DNA of 40,767 nucleotides, from NCBI GenBank assembly GCA_900642245.1, contig CAAAJI010000007.1, forward strand, positions 313,919-354,685, given 5' to 3'. A program made the position numbers and the translations under genes. Origin of the DNA: Fragilaria radians (Eukaryota; Bacillariophyta; Fragilariophyceae; Fragilariales; Fragilariaceae). Under the pieces are notes generated by a model. It did no database searches and was not told the DNA's origin. It was given only the letters and a program-made list of their open reading frames with translations. Of the stretch, positions 29,381 through 40,479 are shown piece by piece. Every line of letters starts with the position of its first letter. The stretch's first letter is position 1.

Positions 29381-32119
29381 AATTCGGAGCTTTTCAATGA
29401 CAAAAATGACAGCATCATTTGGCGTACTTCCAACATGCTTTATTCTGTCATCTACGGTACTACATTTCTTATAAAAATGTCGCTTTACTACCCCCGTACT
29501 AAGCTACATGGCTATGTGAAAGGAATTACCTCTCAGATGTTCACCCGCATTCATCGCAGAGAGGTGTAGGATCAATAGGGCTGGGAATAACCCAATGAAA
29601 TGTACATGAAGTCTGAACATTTTTGTTGCTTTTCAATGAACTTGCCAACTGCTTAACTTTATCATCTTATTAAATATTCTCAAAATGCCTAATGTAATGA
29701 GATTATCATAATTACTTTTTGGGCGAAAGTAATTTGATTCAGAAATGATGCGAGCAAGAAATAGGTATGCACCCTCTCTTCTTGCGTGAAAATATATGAC
29801 ATGCGATTTGTGAAATGGTTTCATTCTTTTACCCAATTTGTATGGGTAAAAGAATGACGCTTGCTGTTACATAAAGAATTTTCCAAGTATAAAATTTTCT
29901 ATTTTCAATTCTACAAAGAGTGTATGACATTTCTATTTTAGGAAGATAAGAGTATTTCATTTTTTGACTGTTATTTGCCTTAAACGAAAAACTGCTCTTT
30001 AAACAAATACGCAATGTTTGTGTCTTTTGGTGTTATCTACGCTTCATAACTTAGGATACATCAAGATGATGTAATGTGGTGCAGACATGTATTTTGCTAT
30101 GGTGTCCGTATTTTCTTTAATTTCCATGAGGCTTTTAACGCTAAGCCTTTTCTCTAACTTATGTCACGGGCTTACAAATGACTGATTACTCCAAATAGTT
30201 TAACTATTGTAAAGGGCTAACATAGTGACTGTTTATTCCATATAATTTATATCTTATCATAAGGTGTTACTCGACAAGATATTATCGTTCAATTTGTGCA
30301 CTATGTTATGTTGATGCGGTTCATCACTTAATTAATAATCAAGCTTGTTGGCCAAAAAGAGGTCAATACGACAAAAATCCATCGGATATATTTGGATCTT
30401 TACTCCGAAAAACCTGAAGGTCAATTTGAAATTTGAATCAGAGGGATAAAGTAGTACATGAAATAATTATCGCTGTTGTCAAAACCACTTAAAGGAATTA
30501 GGCATTCATTAACGTCCCAAATTTAGATTTTTGCCGTTCATGCATTCCTTTCCAATCAATTGGTACCATTCTCTAAGGATTTAGTACACATGAACTAACA
30601 TAAACTAAATCTTAATGCTGACTTCAAATTCGAAGCGTTGCAAGAAATAGCCATGCAAATCTGTATCTATTGCCAAAACAGTCAAAACGCTTTGGGAAAC
30701 CGCTTCTTCTTCTAGGATTATAAAGTTTAATACATGCACTCTGTATCTTGCATAAGGTTTACATCTCCGTTAAAGTAAAATCAAATTTAACACACTGCCA
30801 TCTTCATCAATTCTATCAAGAAATATCGATAATGTAGTCTGAATTATAACCGATAACCAAAATCCTATGTTACCGATAATCTACTTTTAAAGAAAAGACG
30901 TTATGTCAAAATGCTTTTTTCTGTTTCCTGAAATTATACATCTACACACTCAGCTTATTTCTACTCGATTCAGTTGTGTACATGCCCGATTTGTACATCA
31001 TATGATTTCTATGTGAAATATAATTGAAAGATTCATGCAAAATGAGCTATGCTTCCAAAGAATATTGATCTATATGACGATAATCGGTAATTTTTGCTTC
31101 CTAGTAGTGGGAGGTTCCCGTGAAAAAATAGGTTGGTAAATATGTAAAGAAAAAGCTGAATGAAGTCGCTACGTTGAACATCATATATGAGTGAGACATT
31201 AAGTTGGTTGAAGTGCTGGATAAAATTACCGGACATAGATGATAAAGAAGATATTGATGAACGAGGCGTTTGTTTCACTCACTTAAGTAGTAATCATTAG
31301 CACGAATAAGTTTTATTTGACAACACAAACTCAGCCAACAAATGATCAAATGTCTGATATAGTTGCTTCACATAGAGTCCAAAATTGTTTCAAGCCAGAA
31401 TTTAATTAATAGTATTGAAACATCGACAAAATCCAGATCAACATCTTTCTGCAAAAGTTGAAAACACATCCTCTGTGAAGTTAGGTCATGAATACACCCA
31501 CAAATACATGGAATTTTCTTTTTCACCAGAACTTCTTGTTTTGAAATTATTCGAAGTTTTTGGTATTGACATACACTATTATCTGCTTATCTATTCATCC
31601 AAGCCTACCCATCCAAGAGAATATACTGAGCTCAACAAAATTACAATTACCAAACCACTTTTATCATGAGATATCTCAAGATTCAATTGGCTAGATTATA
31701 TGAAGTCTGGGATTAGAGGACTTTCTTAAAAACAAGATTTTTTCTGTTTATTCAGAAATTGCACAAGGGACAGGGGTATATAGTTAAAGTTCTGCCTACA
31801 ACATGACATCACAATAAATCTATTTTCTAGATCTTTCGGCAATAAAGAATGTTGCAATGCTCTTTTCAATAAAAATTCATGAGTGTATACCAGGTCTTCA
31901 AAACTATGAAGAGTGTTTCTCTTGAAACCATCAAGTTAGTCTTGGATGTCATGTATTTCAACACCCCACCAAACTTGTGGCTTCCGACCTTATTGCTACC
32001 CCTAATGGAAGAATTTTTCGATACATGACGTTGTGTGAGAAACAGAATTTGTATTTGAGCGTTAGATTCAGAAAAATTCTTTTTGCTTTCTAACTTTTAC
32101 AGTCGTACAAACATCTTCC
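29381..32119. other. Long intergenic region upstream of ATG2
   Basis: About 2.7 kb of AT-rich DNA. ORFs at 29375-29569, 29633-29836, 29829-30014, 31033-31278 and 31415-31669 have chance-like composition and no motif. The one clear structure is a 37-nt hairpin at 29821-29857. The last 100 bp should contain the ATG2 promoter. Confidence 0.5.
29821..29857. repeat. Perfect 15-bp inverted repeat (hairpin)
   Basis: TCATTCTTTTACCCA and TGGGTAAAAGAATGA flank a 7-nt loop. This long, perfect stem stands alone in AT-rich DNA with no gene ending nearby. Confidence 0.85.
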
Positions 32120-35100
32120 ATGGGTTGGAGACAAACGCTATACACTTTCATCCTTCGGAGAGCCTTGGCTCCTTACTTATCGGCTAACTCGCTCCAAAAG
32201 CTTTATAGCTGCTTTGATGTCTCCTTGCAAGAGGGTCGATTTTCTTTGTCAGATATTGAGATAAACGCTGATTATTTGACGTCGAAGCAAAATCTGGTTA
32301 CTTTTCACTATGTATCTGTTAAAAAGATGCAGATAAGTCTTACTCTTCGAGACAATCAGAACAATTCAAGTAGTGGCTCCTGGAAAAATTTTGCCTTGGG
32401 AAGAGAGAATTCCAAAGGAGTTGTTCTCGAAGCACACATACAACTTGAAGGTGTCGTAGTTCATGTTGGCCCAAGACGTTATCAAAATGATTGTAGCGAG
32501 ACAAAAGAAGAGAATTCGATGCAAGCAGAATCTAGAACACGTATGAATAACAGCACAATTTCCTCTTACGTTGATGCTGCTTTATCTTCGTTACGCCTGC
32601 GGCTGGACGTTGATTCATTAAATTTACGATTTATTGCTGAGAAGAACACTTCATTAGAACTGAATATTTCCTTGATAAGATATCATGACCTGGAATCACA
32701 AGATAGGGATATGCATAAAGCAATAGACTTTTCTGGTGTTGCCATTCAAACCTACACGGATTTAAAGAAGGAATGTATTTTGAAACTTGAAGGAGCAGGT
32801 CGTATTGCACTAAGAGCTAAAAATGTGGGCATATCAGAAAAACTGCAACAGGATATTTCACTCAATCTTCCTAATCGAATAAACATGATCTTAAGCGAAA
32901 GTTCGCTAGGCTGTATTTGCAGGCTTCTGCACGAATTTCGTCATTTAGCATTTCCTGACACTAAGAAACCTGAGCCGCGTCATTATTCTAAGCGTACAAG
33001 CCCTGAATTTTTGACCAGAAAAAATTCTGACGAACAGCAGGATAACGACAGAATCAAAGGAATTGTTGATGCTAATCGATTGCTGGAGCCGCAAATGATG
33101 ATTCGAGGAGGTATATTGCTTCAAGACGATGACACAATGTCTTTTGATGCTTTTTTTGACGCCAACGACCTTAGCTTCTCGTCTTATAAGTCAACGTTGG
33201 CGAATAGCTTAATTTTCAATAAGTCAATATTGAGTAAGACTGAAAATTACGTTCACACTTTCTTGAAGATTTACGTCGGCGAGTTTCGGATCAAGCTCTC
33301 TTTTGCAAAAGTCTACAGTGAGCCATCGATCGATTACTTATTGCTTACACTTTCAAATTTTGACTTTTCTTCTGAGATATCTTGTCAATCAAGTAATATC
33401 CACCTACTCGTCGGAAACGTTGCTATTGAGACATCGAAAGTGAATTCAGAGCACCACAGAAATATTGAGACACTTTTACATTTTGTTCAAGATGATGATC
33501 CATCAACTGTTGTTACCCCAACACCCTGCTTACAAATGCATGCTAGTATCGAAGGAGGCACCAAAAAATGTTTTGACGTAAGGCTTTCAGCGTCAACCAT
33601 TGTGATTAACTTCAAATGTATGTCAAGAGTTTTATCATTATGGAATTCATTGGATAAAGTGGTTGAGAAAACGGAGCGCGAAACCGTTGATGTTGACTTT
33701 CCAAATAAAGAGAAGATTAAAATAACCCTTTGGATATCTTCATTATCGATTTTGATTCCTGTTGAAGATATGCCACTCCCGATAACAGGCAGACTTATGG
33801 ATCGATGCAGTTATATGGCAGAAGAAAGGATATCCCTGAAATCCACGGCGCTCGTATTACTATTGGAAGAGATTTCGTTAGCAAGTCTTGATGCAGAATC
33901 TGATGATATTGCCGAGGGCGTTTTGGGTGAAAAGTTTTCTTGTAATCGAGTTCTTCTCTTTTTCACTTCTAATAATAAAAATGGGCTGCCAAAGGAAAAA
34001 AGGTTTGACATACTTGCGCTTAATGGTCAAGTACCATTGACTTTGAAACACAGCCTTCGATCTCCATCTGATGGTCATCCTTCTGAAGGAGATTTGATTT
34101 TTCCAACCGTCCCAGATTTGTCATCAGTTAAGGCACGCGAAGATGATGACGATGAAATTTTTGCAAGCGAAAATTTTGAGGTTATGGATTCGTTGAGATG
34201 TGCTAATCCTCAAAGCGCGCTACTACGGGATGCTCATCAATGCCAAGTTTCTTGGGAAATGCAAGTACCTGATTTGGTATGTGATTTGACAATTGATGAA
34301 ATATTCTGCGTTCACCAAGCCATGATTTTGATTATGGGGCAACTGTCGTCTGTTAAAGATGAAGTTGGATCAAAGGATGGAAAAATAAGTGCACTCGCAA
34401 ACCCATGGAGTGCTTGTGCTCTCCGAATTGACCAAATCTGTATCTGCGTTCATATTGACAAAACATTTTATTCGTTCAAACTCATAGGGCGTAACTGGAA
34501 GGTTTTCACAGCACTCTGTGGCGCTCAGGTATCATGCCTGCGGATGATGATGTATGAATCTGACGTTTACTTAGCAACTCACCTCTGTTATAGGGAAGCA
34601 AGGCCTTTGATCAAGGATCTTAAAGTTAACGATAGATGCGATACCGTTCGACTAAGAACTACGCGAAATTCTTTGACTAAGTCCTTCCCGATACTGTACA
34701 GATCAAAAATGTTCACTTCCCTCTCGCCAGAGAGCCCTTCGTTTCTTGTTGATATGTTGAATTTTTCAGATGATGAATGCTCAGAATGGACTGTCCACCT
34801 ATCAATATATAGCCTTACACATCGACTTCTCCTTGACTCTGATTCACTTTTGTTTATAATGCATGATTTGATTTCAACCTGCGCAATAGCTAGTGAAGGA
34901 GCGTTGAAGAATAATGATAAAAGCAACCGTGAAAGAAATAAAAATAAATCGGCGCTGACCAAGCTGTTTGTTACGGTCTCTGATTGTAACATTGATTACT
35001 CTTCCTCGCTCAATTTTCTTCGAGCGTCACGATTAATATTACGAGTAAGCGAAATAAGGATGTCCAGCAATATGATTTATCCGAGACAGGCTTTGCAGGT

Positions 35101-37450
35101 TTTTAGCATATCCTTTGGTGACATAGCGCTTCTCATAGGAAATAAAAGGCATTCATATAATGCAGAATATGCATGTCTGTCTAGAGCTATAACAATTCTC
35201 TCTCCTGAGGACATTGACATCGCTGTTCCTCAGCCAGACCTTCAAGACATGAATCTCGTTACAATCCTCACGCTTGATACGATTGTAGCGAGTATCACTC
35301 TCGCAGACTCTGAAATGCAATCTATATCGAATACGGGAACTTCCAGGGGAGAGCCCAACCTGACATTTAATTTGATGATAGGCTTATTATGCTTTTACGG
35401 TTGCAAAGATTCATTTGAATGCCTAACGGAAACCTTTGATGAGCTGATGCTTTATTTTACTGGTTATACGGCAGAGGGCATTGAGAGATTGAAACATGAA
35501 GCTGTGCTTTCAGACACCGGACAAATATTCCAGAATGAGCTTGAGCGTCCTACTTGGAATCAATCGCGTGTAGGAAAAGGATTGCCAGAAGCCCAGAACT
35601 CTCCTATTATCGGAAATTTCGTTGAAAAGGATGTGTCTAGTAGCGGATTTGAACTTGATGGTTATGACTGGATAGCCATGGATCTCAAATCAATAGAGGG
35701 CGACCTCCCTGATGGTGTTGAGCAACGAGCAGGATGGTTTACGGATAACGAGACTAGAGCTGATGAAAGAGATAGCAAAGTTCTGGATCGAACAAATCCC
35801 CCGAAGGGACTAAATCTTTATGACCATTACATTCAGCTGAAGCCTTCAGTAAACACAATGTTCGAAGGTGATATGGATGCTGCTCATTTTGCAGGAACAA
35901 AAATTCATCCTGCAGTGAAATCTCGTTTGATTGTCAGAGAGCTCAAGATAAAAATTCGTATTTTCGACGGGTATGATTGGCCAAGCGAGGTAAAAAGAAA
36001 TGACCATCATTCAATGAAAAATGATACATTTGTCATTGATTGCACTCCTGACAATGATGCTAGTAACGTTCAAAATCAATCGAGTTCAACAAGTCACAAG
36101 AAGGAAAGACTGATTGGAGCATTGTTGAATGGATGTATCAATGAAGCAGCTTCTACATTTCGAGGTATACCTCTCTCTGAAGATCGAAGCGCTTTTCTCA
36201 TGAATAGAGCGGAACACCGCCGTCTTGCACGTCGGATGAATCGATTTCTCCAACTTTCTTTGTCCGGCATACAAATCAGAATTGATTCATTTCACCCTTC
36301 CACTCATCATCGCCTCGCATCTTGCCTGGATCTTCGAATACAAGATTTCTTCATTGCAGAAACCATTAGTAACTCGAGTCCTACAAAATTAATTGGTGAG
36401 TGGGTAAATGAAATTGACCACCCGAGGGATACTAGCAAGGCCCTCCTGATGTTGAGAATGGTCACTTGGAATCCTTCTTGTAAAATCACTGAAGACAACC
36501 AACTAGCGCAGCAAGAGTGTGAAGCTGTTATGCAATTCCTTCCTCTACGTTGCTACATACATCAGAGGTCGCTGCGTTTCGCAAAAGCCTTTTTTTCAAA
36601 ACAGGAGCAAGCTCATAAAAAGCAATGGGCTTCACACTTAACTCCGGTTCCCCCACAGAGATTCCTTTCGTTTCGAGTAAAGTCATGCAAACTCAAAGTG
36701 AACTATACCCCGGAGCAACTAAATGTCGAGGCCTTGAGAAATGGAGATGTTGTTGAGTTGATCAACATTAGCCCATTAAATGACATGGTGATAATGCTTG
36801 AATCTGTCAATATGATCGATAAAATTGGCTTTGATGAAGTGTTATCAAACCTTACTTCCACTTGGGTGAAAGACATTGTTTCTACCCAGCTGCACAAATT
36901 TGTCACCAATGTTTCCGCGTTTCAGCCGATAACCAGCATCAGCACTGGTGCCCTTGATATGTTCGTATTACCTTTAGAGGCAATGAAGAATGGAGTAAGT
37001 GTTACAAAGGCTATGAAGAAAGGAGTAAATCACTTCACCCGTTCTATAGTATATGAAACGTTGAACGTTGGTTCAAAATTAGCTAATGTCGCAGGTAGTG
37101 TATTGACTAGCTCTTCTTCATCATCACCAAGGTTAGTTGCCCCTACATTGCCTCCTCGACCATTGGAACATCCTAAATCGATGTTGGATACGACTGAGCA
37201 TTCCATGGAAAGTTTGATGAAAGGTCTAGAGACAGCGAACTACAAGATAATAATTATCCCCTTTCGAGAATTTCGACAGAGCGGGGCAACCGGAGCTGCA
37301 GCATCTATTTTAAAAGGAATTCCTGTTGCAATTATGGCCCCTATAGGAGCTGCAAGTGAGGCGCTTTCATACACACTTTTGGGTGCTCGAAATCAAATTC
37401 GACCAGATATTCGAAAAGAAGAGGAGGCTAGTTTACGAGGCTTAAAATGA
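32120..37450 (+). CDS. ATG2: Autophagy-related protein 2 (bridge-like lipid transfer)
   Basis: This is a 1776-aa single-exon protein. ATG2 is a rod-shaped lipid-transfer protein that bridges ER exit sites and the growing phagophore and feeds it phospholipid. The N-terminal chorein region (residues 1-110) starts MGWRQTLYTFILRRALAPYL and continues SLQEGRFSLSDIEINADYL, the standard ATG2 opening. The central CAD motif is at about 1263-1288 (SRLIVRELKIKIRIFDGYDW). The C-terminal ATG2 domain (about 1513-1670) includes LPLEAMKNGVSVTKAMKKG. The closing motif runs KGIPVAIMAPIGAASEALSY, then TLLGARNQIRPDIRKEE. The length matches other ATG2 proteins. The first Met directly precedes the conserved GW, so the start is secure. 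No intron is needed across 5.3 kb. Confidence 0.96.
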   Translation: MGWRQTLYTFILRRALAPYLSANSLQKLYSCFDVSLQEGRFSLSDIEINADYLTSKQNLVTFHYVSVKKMQISLTLRDNQNNSSSGSWKNFALGRENSKGVVLEAHIQLEGVVVHVGPRRYQNDCSETKEENSMQAESRTRMNNSTISSYVDAALSSLRLRLDVDSLNLRFIAEKNTSLELNISLIRYHDLESQDRDMHKAIDFSGVAIQTYTDLKKECILKLEGAGRIALRAKNVGISEKLQQDISLNLPNRINMILSESSLGCICRLLHEFRHLAFPDTKKPEPRHYSKRTSPEFLTRKNSDEQQDNDRIKGIVDANRLLEPQMMIRGGILLQDDDTMSFDAFFDANDLSFSSYKSTLANSLIFNKSILSKTENYVHTFLKIYVGEFRIKLSFAKVYSEPSIDYLLLTLSNFDFSSEISCQSSNIHLLVGNVAIETSKVNSEHHRNIETLLHFVQDDDPSTVVTPTPCLQMHASIEGGTKKCFDVRLSASTIVINFKCMSRVLSLWNSLDKVVEKTERETVDVDFPNKEKIKITLWISSLSILIPVEDMPLPITGRLMDRCSYMAEERISLKSTALVLLLEEISLASLDAESDDIAEGVLGEKFSCNRVLLFFTSNNKNGLPKEKRFDILALNGQVPLTLKHSLRSPSDGHPSEGDLIFPTVPDLSSVKAREDDDDEIFASENFEVMDSLRCANPQSALLRDAHQCQVSWEMQVPDLVCDLTIDEIFCVHQAMILIMGQLSSVKDEVGSKDGKISALANPWSACALRIDQICICVHIDKTFYSFKLIGRNWKVFTALCGAQVSCLRMMMYESDVYLATHLCYREARPLIKDLKVNDRCDTVRLRTTRNSLTKSFPILYRSKMFTSLSPESPSFLVDMLNFSDDECSEWTVHLSIYSLTHRLLLDSDSLLFIMHDLISTCAIASEGALKNNDKSNRERNKNKSALTKLFVTVSDCNIDYSSSLNFLRASRLILRVSEIRMSSNMIYPRQALQVFSISFGDIALLIGNKRHSYNAEYACLSRAITILSPEDIDIAVPQPDLQDMNLVTILTLDTIVASITLADSEMQSISNTGTSRGEPNLTFNLMIGLLCFYGCKDSFECLTETFDELMLYFTGYTAEGIERLKHEAVLSDTGQIFQNELERPTWNQSRVGKGLPEAQNSPIIGNFVEKDVSSSGFELDGYDWIAMDLKSIEGDLPDGVEQRAGWFTDNETRADERDSKVLDRTNPPKGLNLYDHYIQLKPSVNTMFEGDMDAAHFAGTKIHPAVKSRLIVRELKIKIRIFDGYDWPSEVKRNDHHSMKNDTFVIDCTPDNDASNVQNQSSSTSHKKERLIGALLNGCINEAASTFRGIPLSEDRSAFLMNRAEHRRLARRMNRFLQLSLSGIQIRIDSFHPSTHHRLASCLDLRIQDFFIAETISNSSPTKLIGEWVNEIDHPRDTSKALLMLRMVTWNPSCKITEDNQLAQQECEAVMQFLPLRCYIHQRSLRFAKAFFSKQEQAHKKQWASHLTPVPPQRFLSFRVKSCKLKVNYTPEQLNVEALRNGDVVELINISPLNDMVIMLESVNMIDKIGFDEVLSNLTSTWVKDIVSTQLHKFVTNVSAFQPITSISTGALDMFVLPLEAMKNGVSVTKAMKKGVNHFTRSIVYETLNVGSKLANVAGSVLTSSSSSSPRLVAPTLPPRPLEHPKSMLDTTEHSMESLMKGLETANYKIIIIPFREFRQSGATGAAASILKGIPVAIMAPIGAASEALSYTLLGARNQIRPDIRKEEEASLRGLK

Positions 37451-37556
37451 GTATTTAATCAACCTTAGTTTCAAGCATGATCTACTCTTTCAACTGTAGT
37501 GAGTTCCGATGTTTATACAAATTGAACGCGAGTCCCAAGCGTCATAAGTCGCAGCA

Positions 37557-38417
37557 TTACTGTGCGTGTGCCTTGAATTTTTTGATTATTTTCTCGGCCT
37601 CTTTTTCAGCCTTATCCGGATTAACTTTCATTGTCCACTTCAACATTTCCTTCAAGTCTCTTTCAATTGATGTTCCCTCTCCTTCAGCGGCAACTAGTGC
37701 TTCCAATTGTTTTTGAATTGCAGAAATCAATAACTCCTTTAACTCGTCAGAACTCTTGGACAAAAGATTAGAAAAAGACGGCTTATCCGCTGAGTCTCGA
37801 AGATCTAAAATTTTCCCAACGTCGTCTCCTTCCACACAGACATAAAGACCAGGCATCCCATCCAATGCATCGTAATTGATAGGAGGATTCTCAGGGAGGT
37901 TTCTTGGCCAATCAATCGAATACCACCAACGACAGAGTAACTTCTGTACCAATTGGCCTTTCAAACACTCTGAACCAAAAAATGCATCAGATAATGTGCG
38001 AAAATCTTCGACTGCTGCTGTTCCCTTTTTCGTTACCTCAGCAGACGACTTTGAAGTGGGGGCCGATTTCGGGCTTTGCGCCTTTGCAGATTTGATGGAA
38101 ATTGGCTTTTCTTGCTTCGATTTCGTCTTTTTCCCGGATGTTTTGAGCTTGGAAAGTGGTATGTCATCATCATCTTCACTTTCTTCATCGTCATCGTTAT
38201 TATCTTCCTCTTCGTCCTCATCAAATTCCTCATCATCGTCGTCTTCATCTTCATCGACGATCTGATACGAAGTAGTTGAACGCTTTCTTTTCAATGGGAT
38301 CGGCTCTTCTCTCTTCTTATCCTTTCTCTTTCCTTCATTATCTTCATGGTCTTCATTGCCTACTCTGCTAATTTGCTGCTTGTCGTCAAATTCGAACTCT
38401 TCTTCGCTGCTGGACAT
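37557..38417 (-). CDS. Acidic nuclear-type protein with unassigned C-terminal domain
   Basis: This is a 286-aa single-exon protein. Residues 1-90 are acidic with Ser/Asp/Glu runs, including DEDEDDDDEEFDEDEEED (about 55-75), and carry basic clusters KRKDKKR and PLKRKRS. A Lys/Ser-rich linker follows (about 90-135). The C-terminal domain (about 137-286) is distinctive: LCRWWYSIDWPRNLPENPPI, then YDALDGMPGLYVCVEGDDVG, KILDLRD and a helical tail EMLKWTMKVNPDKAEKEAEK. The layout suggests a nuclear or chromatin-associated protein; I do not recognise the domain. It converges on ATG2, with 106 bp between the two stops. Confidence 0.85.
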   Translation of the reverse strand: MSSSEEEFEFDDKQQISRVGNEDHEDNEGKRKDKKREEPIPLKRKRSTTSYQIVDEDEDDDDEEFDEDEEEDNNDDDEESEDDDDIPLSKLKTSGKKTKSKQEKPISIKSAKAQSPKSAPTSKSSAEVTKKGTAAVEDFRTLSDAFFGSECLKGQLVQKLLCRWWYSIDWPRNLPENPPINYDALDGMPGLYVCVEGDDVGKILDLRDSADKPSFSNLLSKSSDELKELLISAIQKQLEALVAAEGEGTSIERDLKEMLKWTMKVNPDKAEKEAEKIIKKFKAHAQ

Positions 38418-40000
38418 CTCTTAGAGATTACAAATTAAATACCAGTACCGATATCTTTACCAAACTTTACAAGTATTTGTCTACCACTAGTAGAACGCAC
38501 AACCAGCATTTACAGCCATTGATGCATCTGAAAACTCTACGTAACATCTAAACCCCTCCAAAGTAGCCTGAGTAATATCCTTCAATAGACTTTTTGCTAG
38601 AACCCAGATTTCTGCTTGAATCACTTCATCTAGCCTATTGCGTGTAAGAAACTTGAAATAGCACTAATATTCTGGATGATATTTCTGAGTTAACTGCAAA
38701 ATAGGGTATAAATTGTTTGCACTCACTTTCCTTAGGATTAGATTTCATAAAATGTTGTTTTGAGTAAACTAAGAGTAATTCCAATTAATTTTTAAGGGTG
38801 TGAAGTTGGAATGGCAATAATGATATGATAATGATGAATGATTTCTATGCTATCCGAGCACAAGATAGATTTTGAGTTAATGGCTTGAAATTGAATGTTA
38901 TGATTGATGATTTGTTGACTGGTCTCATACATGAAATGATTAAAAACTACGACAGGGCTAGAATGATAACCATCTTGAGCATTCTTCATCCAACTTCTCA
39001 TTCTTCCAATGCTATACATTTCACATGCCTAAGCTCTAACTTATGAACATGTGTGATAATTTCGAATGCACTCCCTACAAGAGATAAGGGGGCAATAAGT
39101 GAGCTAATATCCACCCAATGATCAATTGATACTATAGATAATGTTAGGAAAATGTAACCAAAATCCTAGCAAATCTTAAGCTGGGGACATGTGAGGTGAG
39201 CTTAGCACTGATCACTTATACTTTTTCCGAGTAATTTCATCATAAGTATACATTTTTATTTGGATGGTGGAACAGATACCTGTACTTTAAGGAAGAATTT
39301 AGATATCCTGTATATTCATAAAAGTAGAATAGAATATGTAGTAAGTTTTGCAAAGAGGAGGCCTTGGATAATAAGTAGAGTATTCGCATTAGGAATGTGT
39401 GTTATTCTTTGTTTGAATTCATGCCACGATTTTTAATGAAGCAATCACTAACTCTATGCTATGAAATCCTTGCAATAAATTTATTAATCAAATTAGCTTG
39501 GTGTTCAAATTGAATCTACGTATACAGAAAGGCTTCTATCTTTCTTTTTGAACATTTCACTTTTCATTTTCATAACCATTATACTTTAGGAGCTGACTTA
39601 GCATACGGTTTTTTAATCAATGACATCAAATATATCGTTTAAATGTGTATCTTTAAAAACTTAAACTTCCTATATTTTTATTATTCAACGATACTTTCTA
39701 TTAACGCACTTTTTCTATCAAAGAATGTGCCGTCTATACTTCAGGAGGAATGTGCGCCGTTTTGGATGGCCTTTTTGCCCTCCTCCCTCGTTTCATTCAT
39801 GACATCTTGAGAATTTTCAAACTGAATTAATGCCTATTCTTTGGATTTTATGAATCGGCATGTCATAGCTTTACCTAAGCCACAAAGCCATATTCAATCC
39901 ATTTCCAATTCACATTCCAACTTGGAATATTTAAACAGTGTATTTCTATGGTGGGATAATGACCTTCTCCTCAGTAAAACATCATCTAGATTGTGCTTGA
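38418..40000. other. Intergenic region, nothing assigned
   Basis: AT-rich space between the acidic protein and the exon-like ORF. The minus ORF at 38792-39019 and the plus ORF at 39841-40074 have no motif. No RNA gene or repeat is seen. Confidence 0.45.
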
Positions 40001-40166
40001 ATGGAATATCAAAGCTTACAAAAAGAAAAAATGTGCATGTCAATAATGTATTCGGAAGCAATCAAGGCATATGATTTCGAGCCGAACCCTTCAATTGTGG
40101 TATTAAACGCAAACATCATTGGCAACTTGTCAGTTCTTTCGACGTTGGAGCTTGCTGCTTCAAAAG
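40001..40166 (+). CDS. Possible exon of an unassigned gene
   Basis: From ATG 40001 the frame reads MEYQSLQKEKMCMSIMYSEA, then IKAYDFEPNPSIVVLNANI and GNLSVLSTLELAASK. It stops being protein-like at a GTATGC donor-type site at 40167. Beyond that the frame stays open only because it runs through AT-rich DNA and then antisense over the tRNA. An exon of about 55 codons followed by an intron is plausible, but no downstream exon can be picked. The family is not recognised. Confidence 0.25.
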
Positions 40167-40390
40167 GTATGCATTTATATGCTTTTAGTTCATATGTTTT
40201 TCCTTTAAATCTTTATTTTGATTCTTTACAATCTATGAAATGGCATATTGGTTGTTTTGCAATAGTATGTCGTAATCTCGGTGAAAAAGGTGACAATTTC
40301 TTTATTTTTCCATCTGATTATAGAATATCGTTGCAAAATGTTTTAACACAGCATGGTATCATCACGCAGATTAAAACTGAAGAAACCGTT

Positions 40391-40394
40391 AAAA
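40391..40394 (-). terminator. Pol III terminator of tRNA-Leu
   Basis: A run of four T on the minus strand starts 7 nt after the 3' end of the tRNA, as expected for RNA polymerase III termination. Confidence 0.7.
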
Positions 40395-40400
40395 TAACGT

Positions 40401-40479
40401 GTAGTCGGTGGGATTTGAACCCACGCAAATTAATACAAGAGCCTAAATCTTGCCCCTTAGACCACTCGGGCACGACTAC
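40401..40479 (-). tRNA. tRNA-Leu (anticodon UAG), no intron
   Basis: Read on the minus strand the 79-nt sequence folds as a full cloverleaf. The acceptor stem GTAGTCG pairs with CGACTAC. The D arm is CCC/GGG. The anticodon stem CAAGA/TCTTG carries loop TTTAGGC, with anticodon TAG at the proper position. The T arm is GTGGG-TTCAAAT-CCCAC. The variable arm is 11 nt (TATTAATTTGC), on the short side for a class II leucine tRNA. The internal Pol III A box (TGCCCGAGTGG) and B box (GGTTCAAATCC) are intact. CCA is not encoded, as in nuclear tRNA genes. Confidence 0.95.

Noticed and set aside
34588..34992. 134-codon minus ORF
   Set aside because: It is wholly inside and antisense to the unmistakable ATG2 frame.
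37876..38265. 129-codon plus ORF with poly-Ser tail
   Set aside because: It is antisense to the acidic protein; the Ser run mirrors its Asp/Glu codons.
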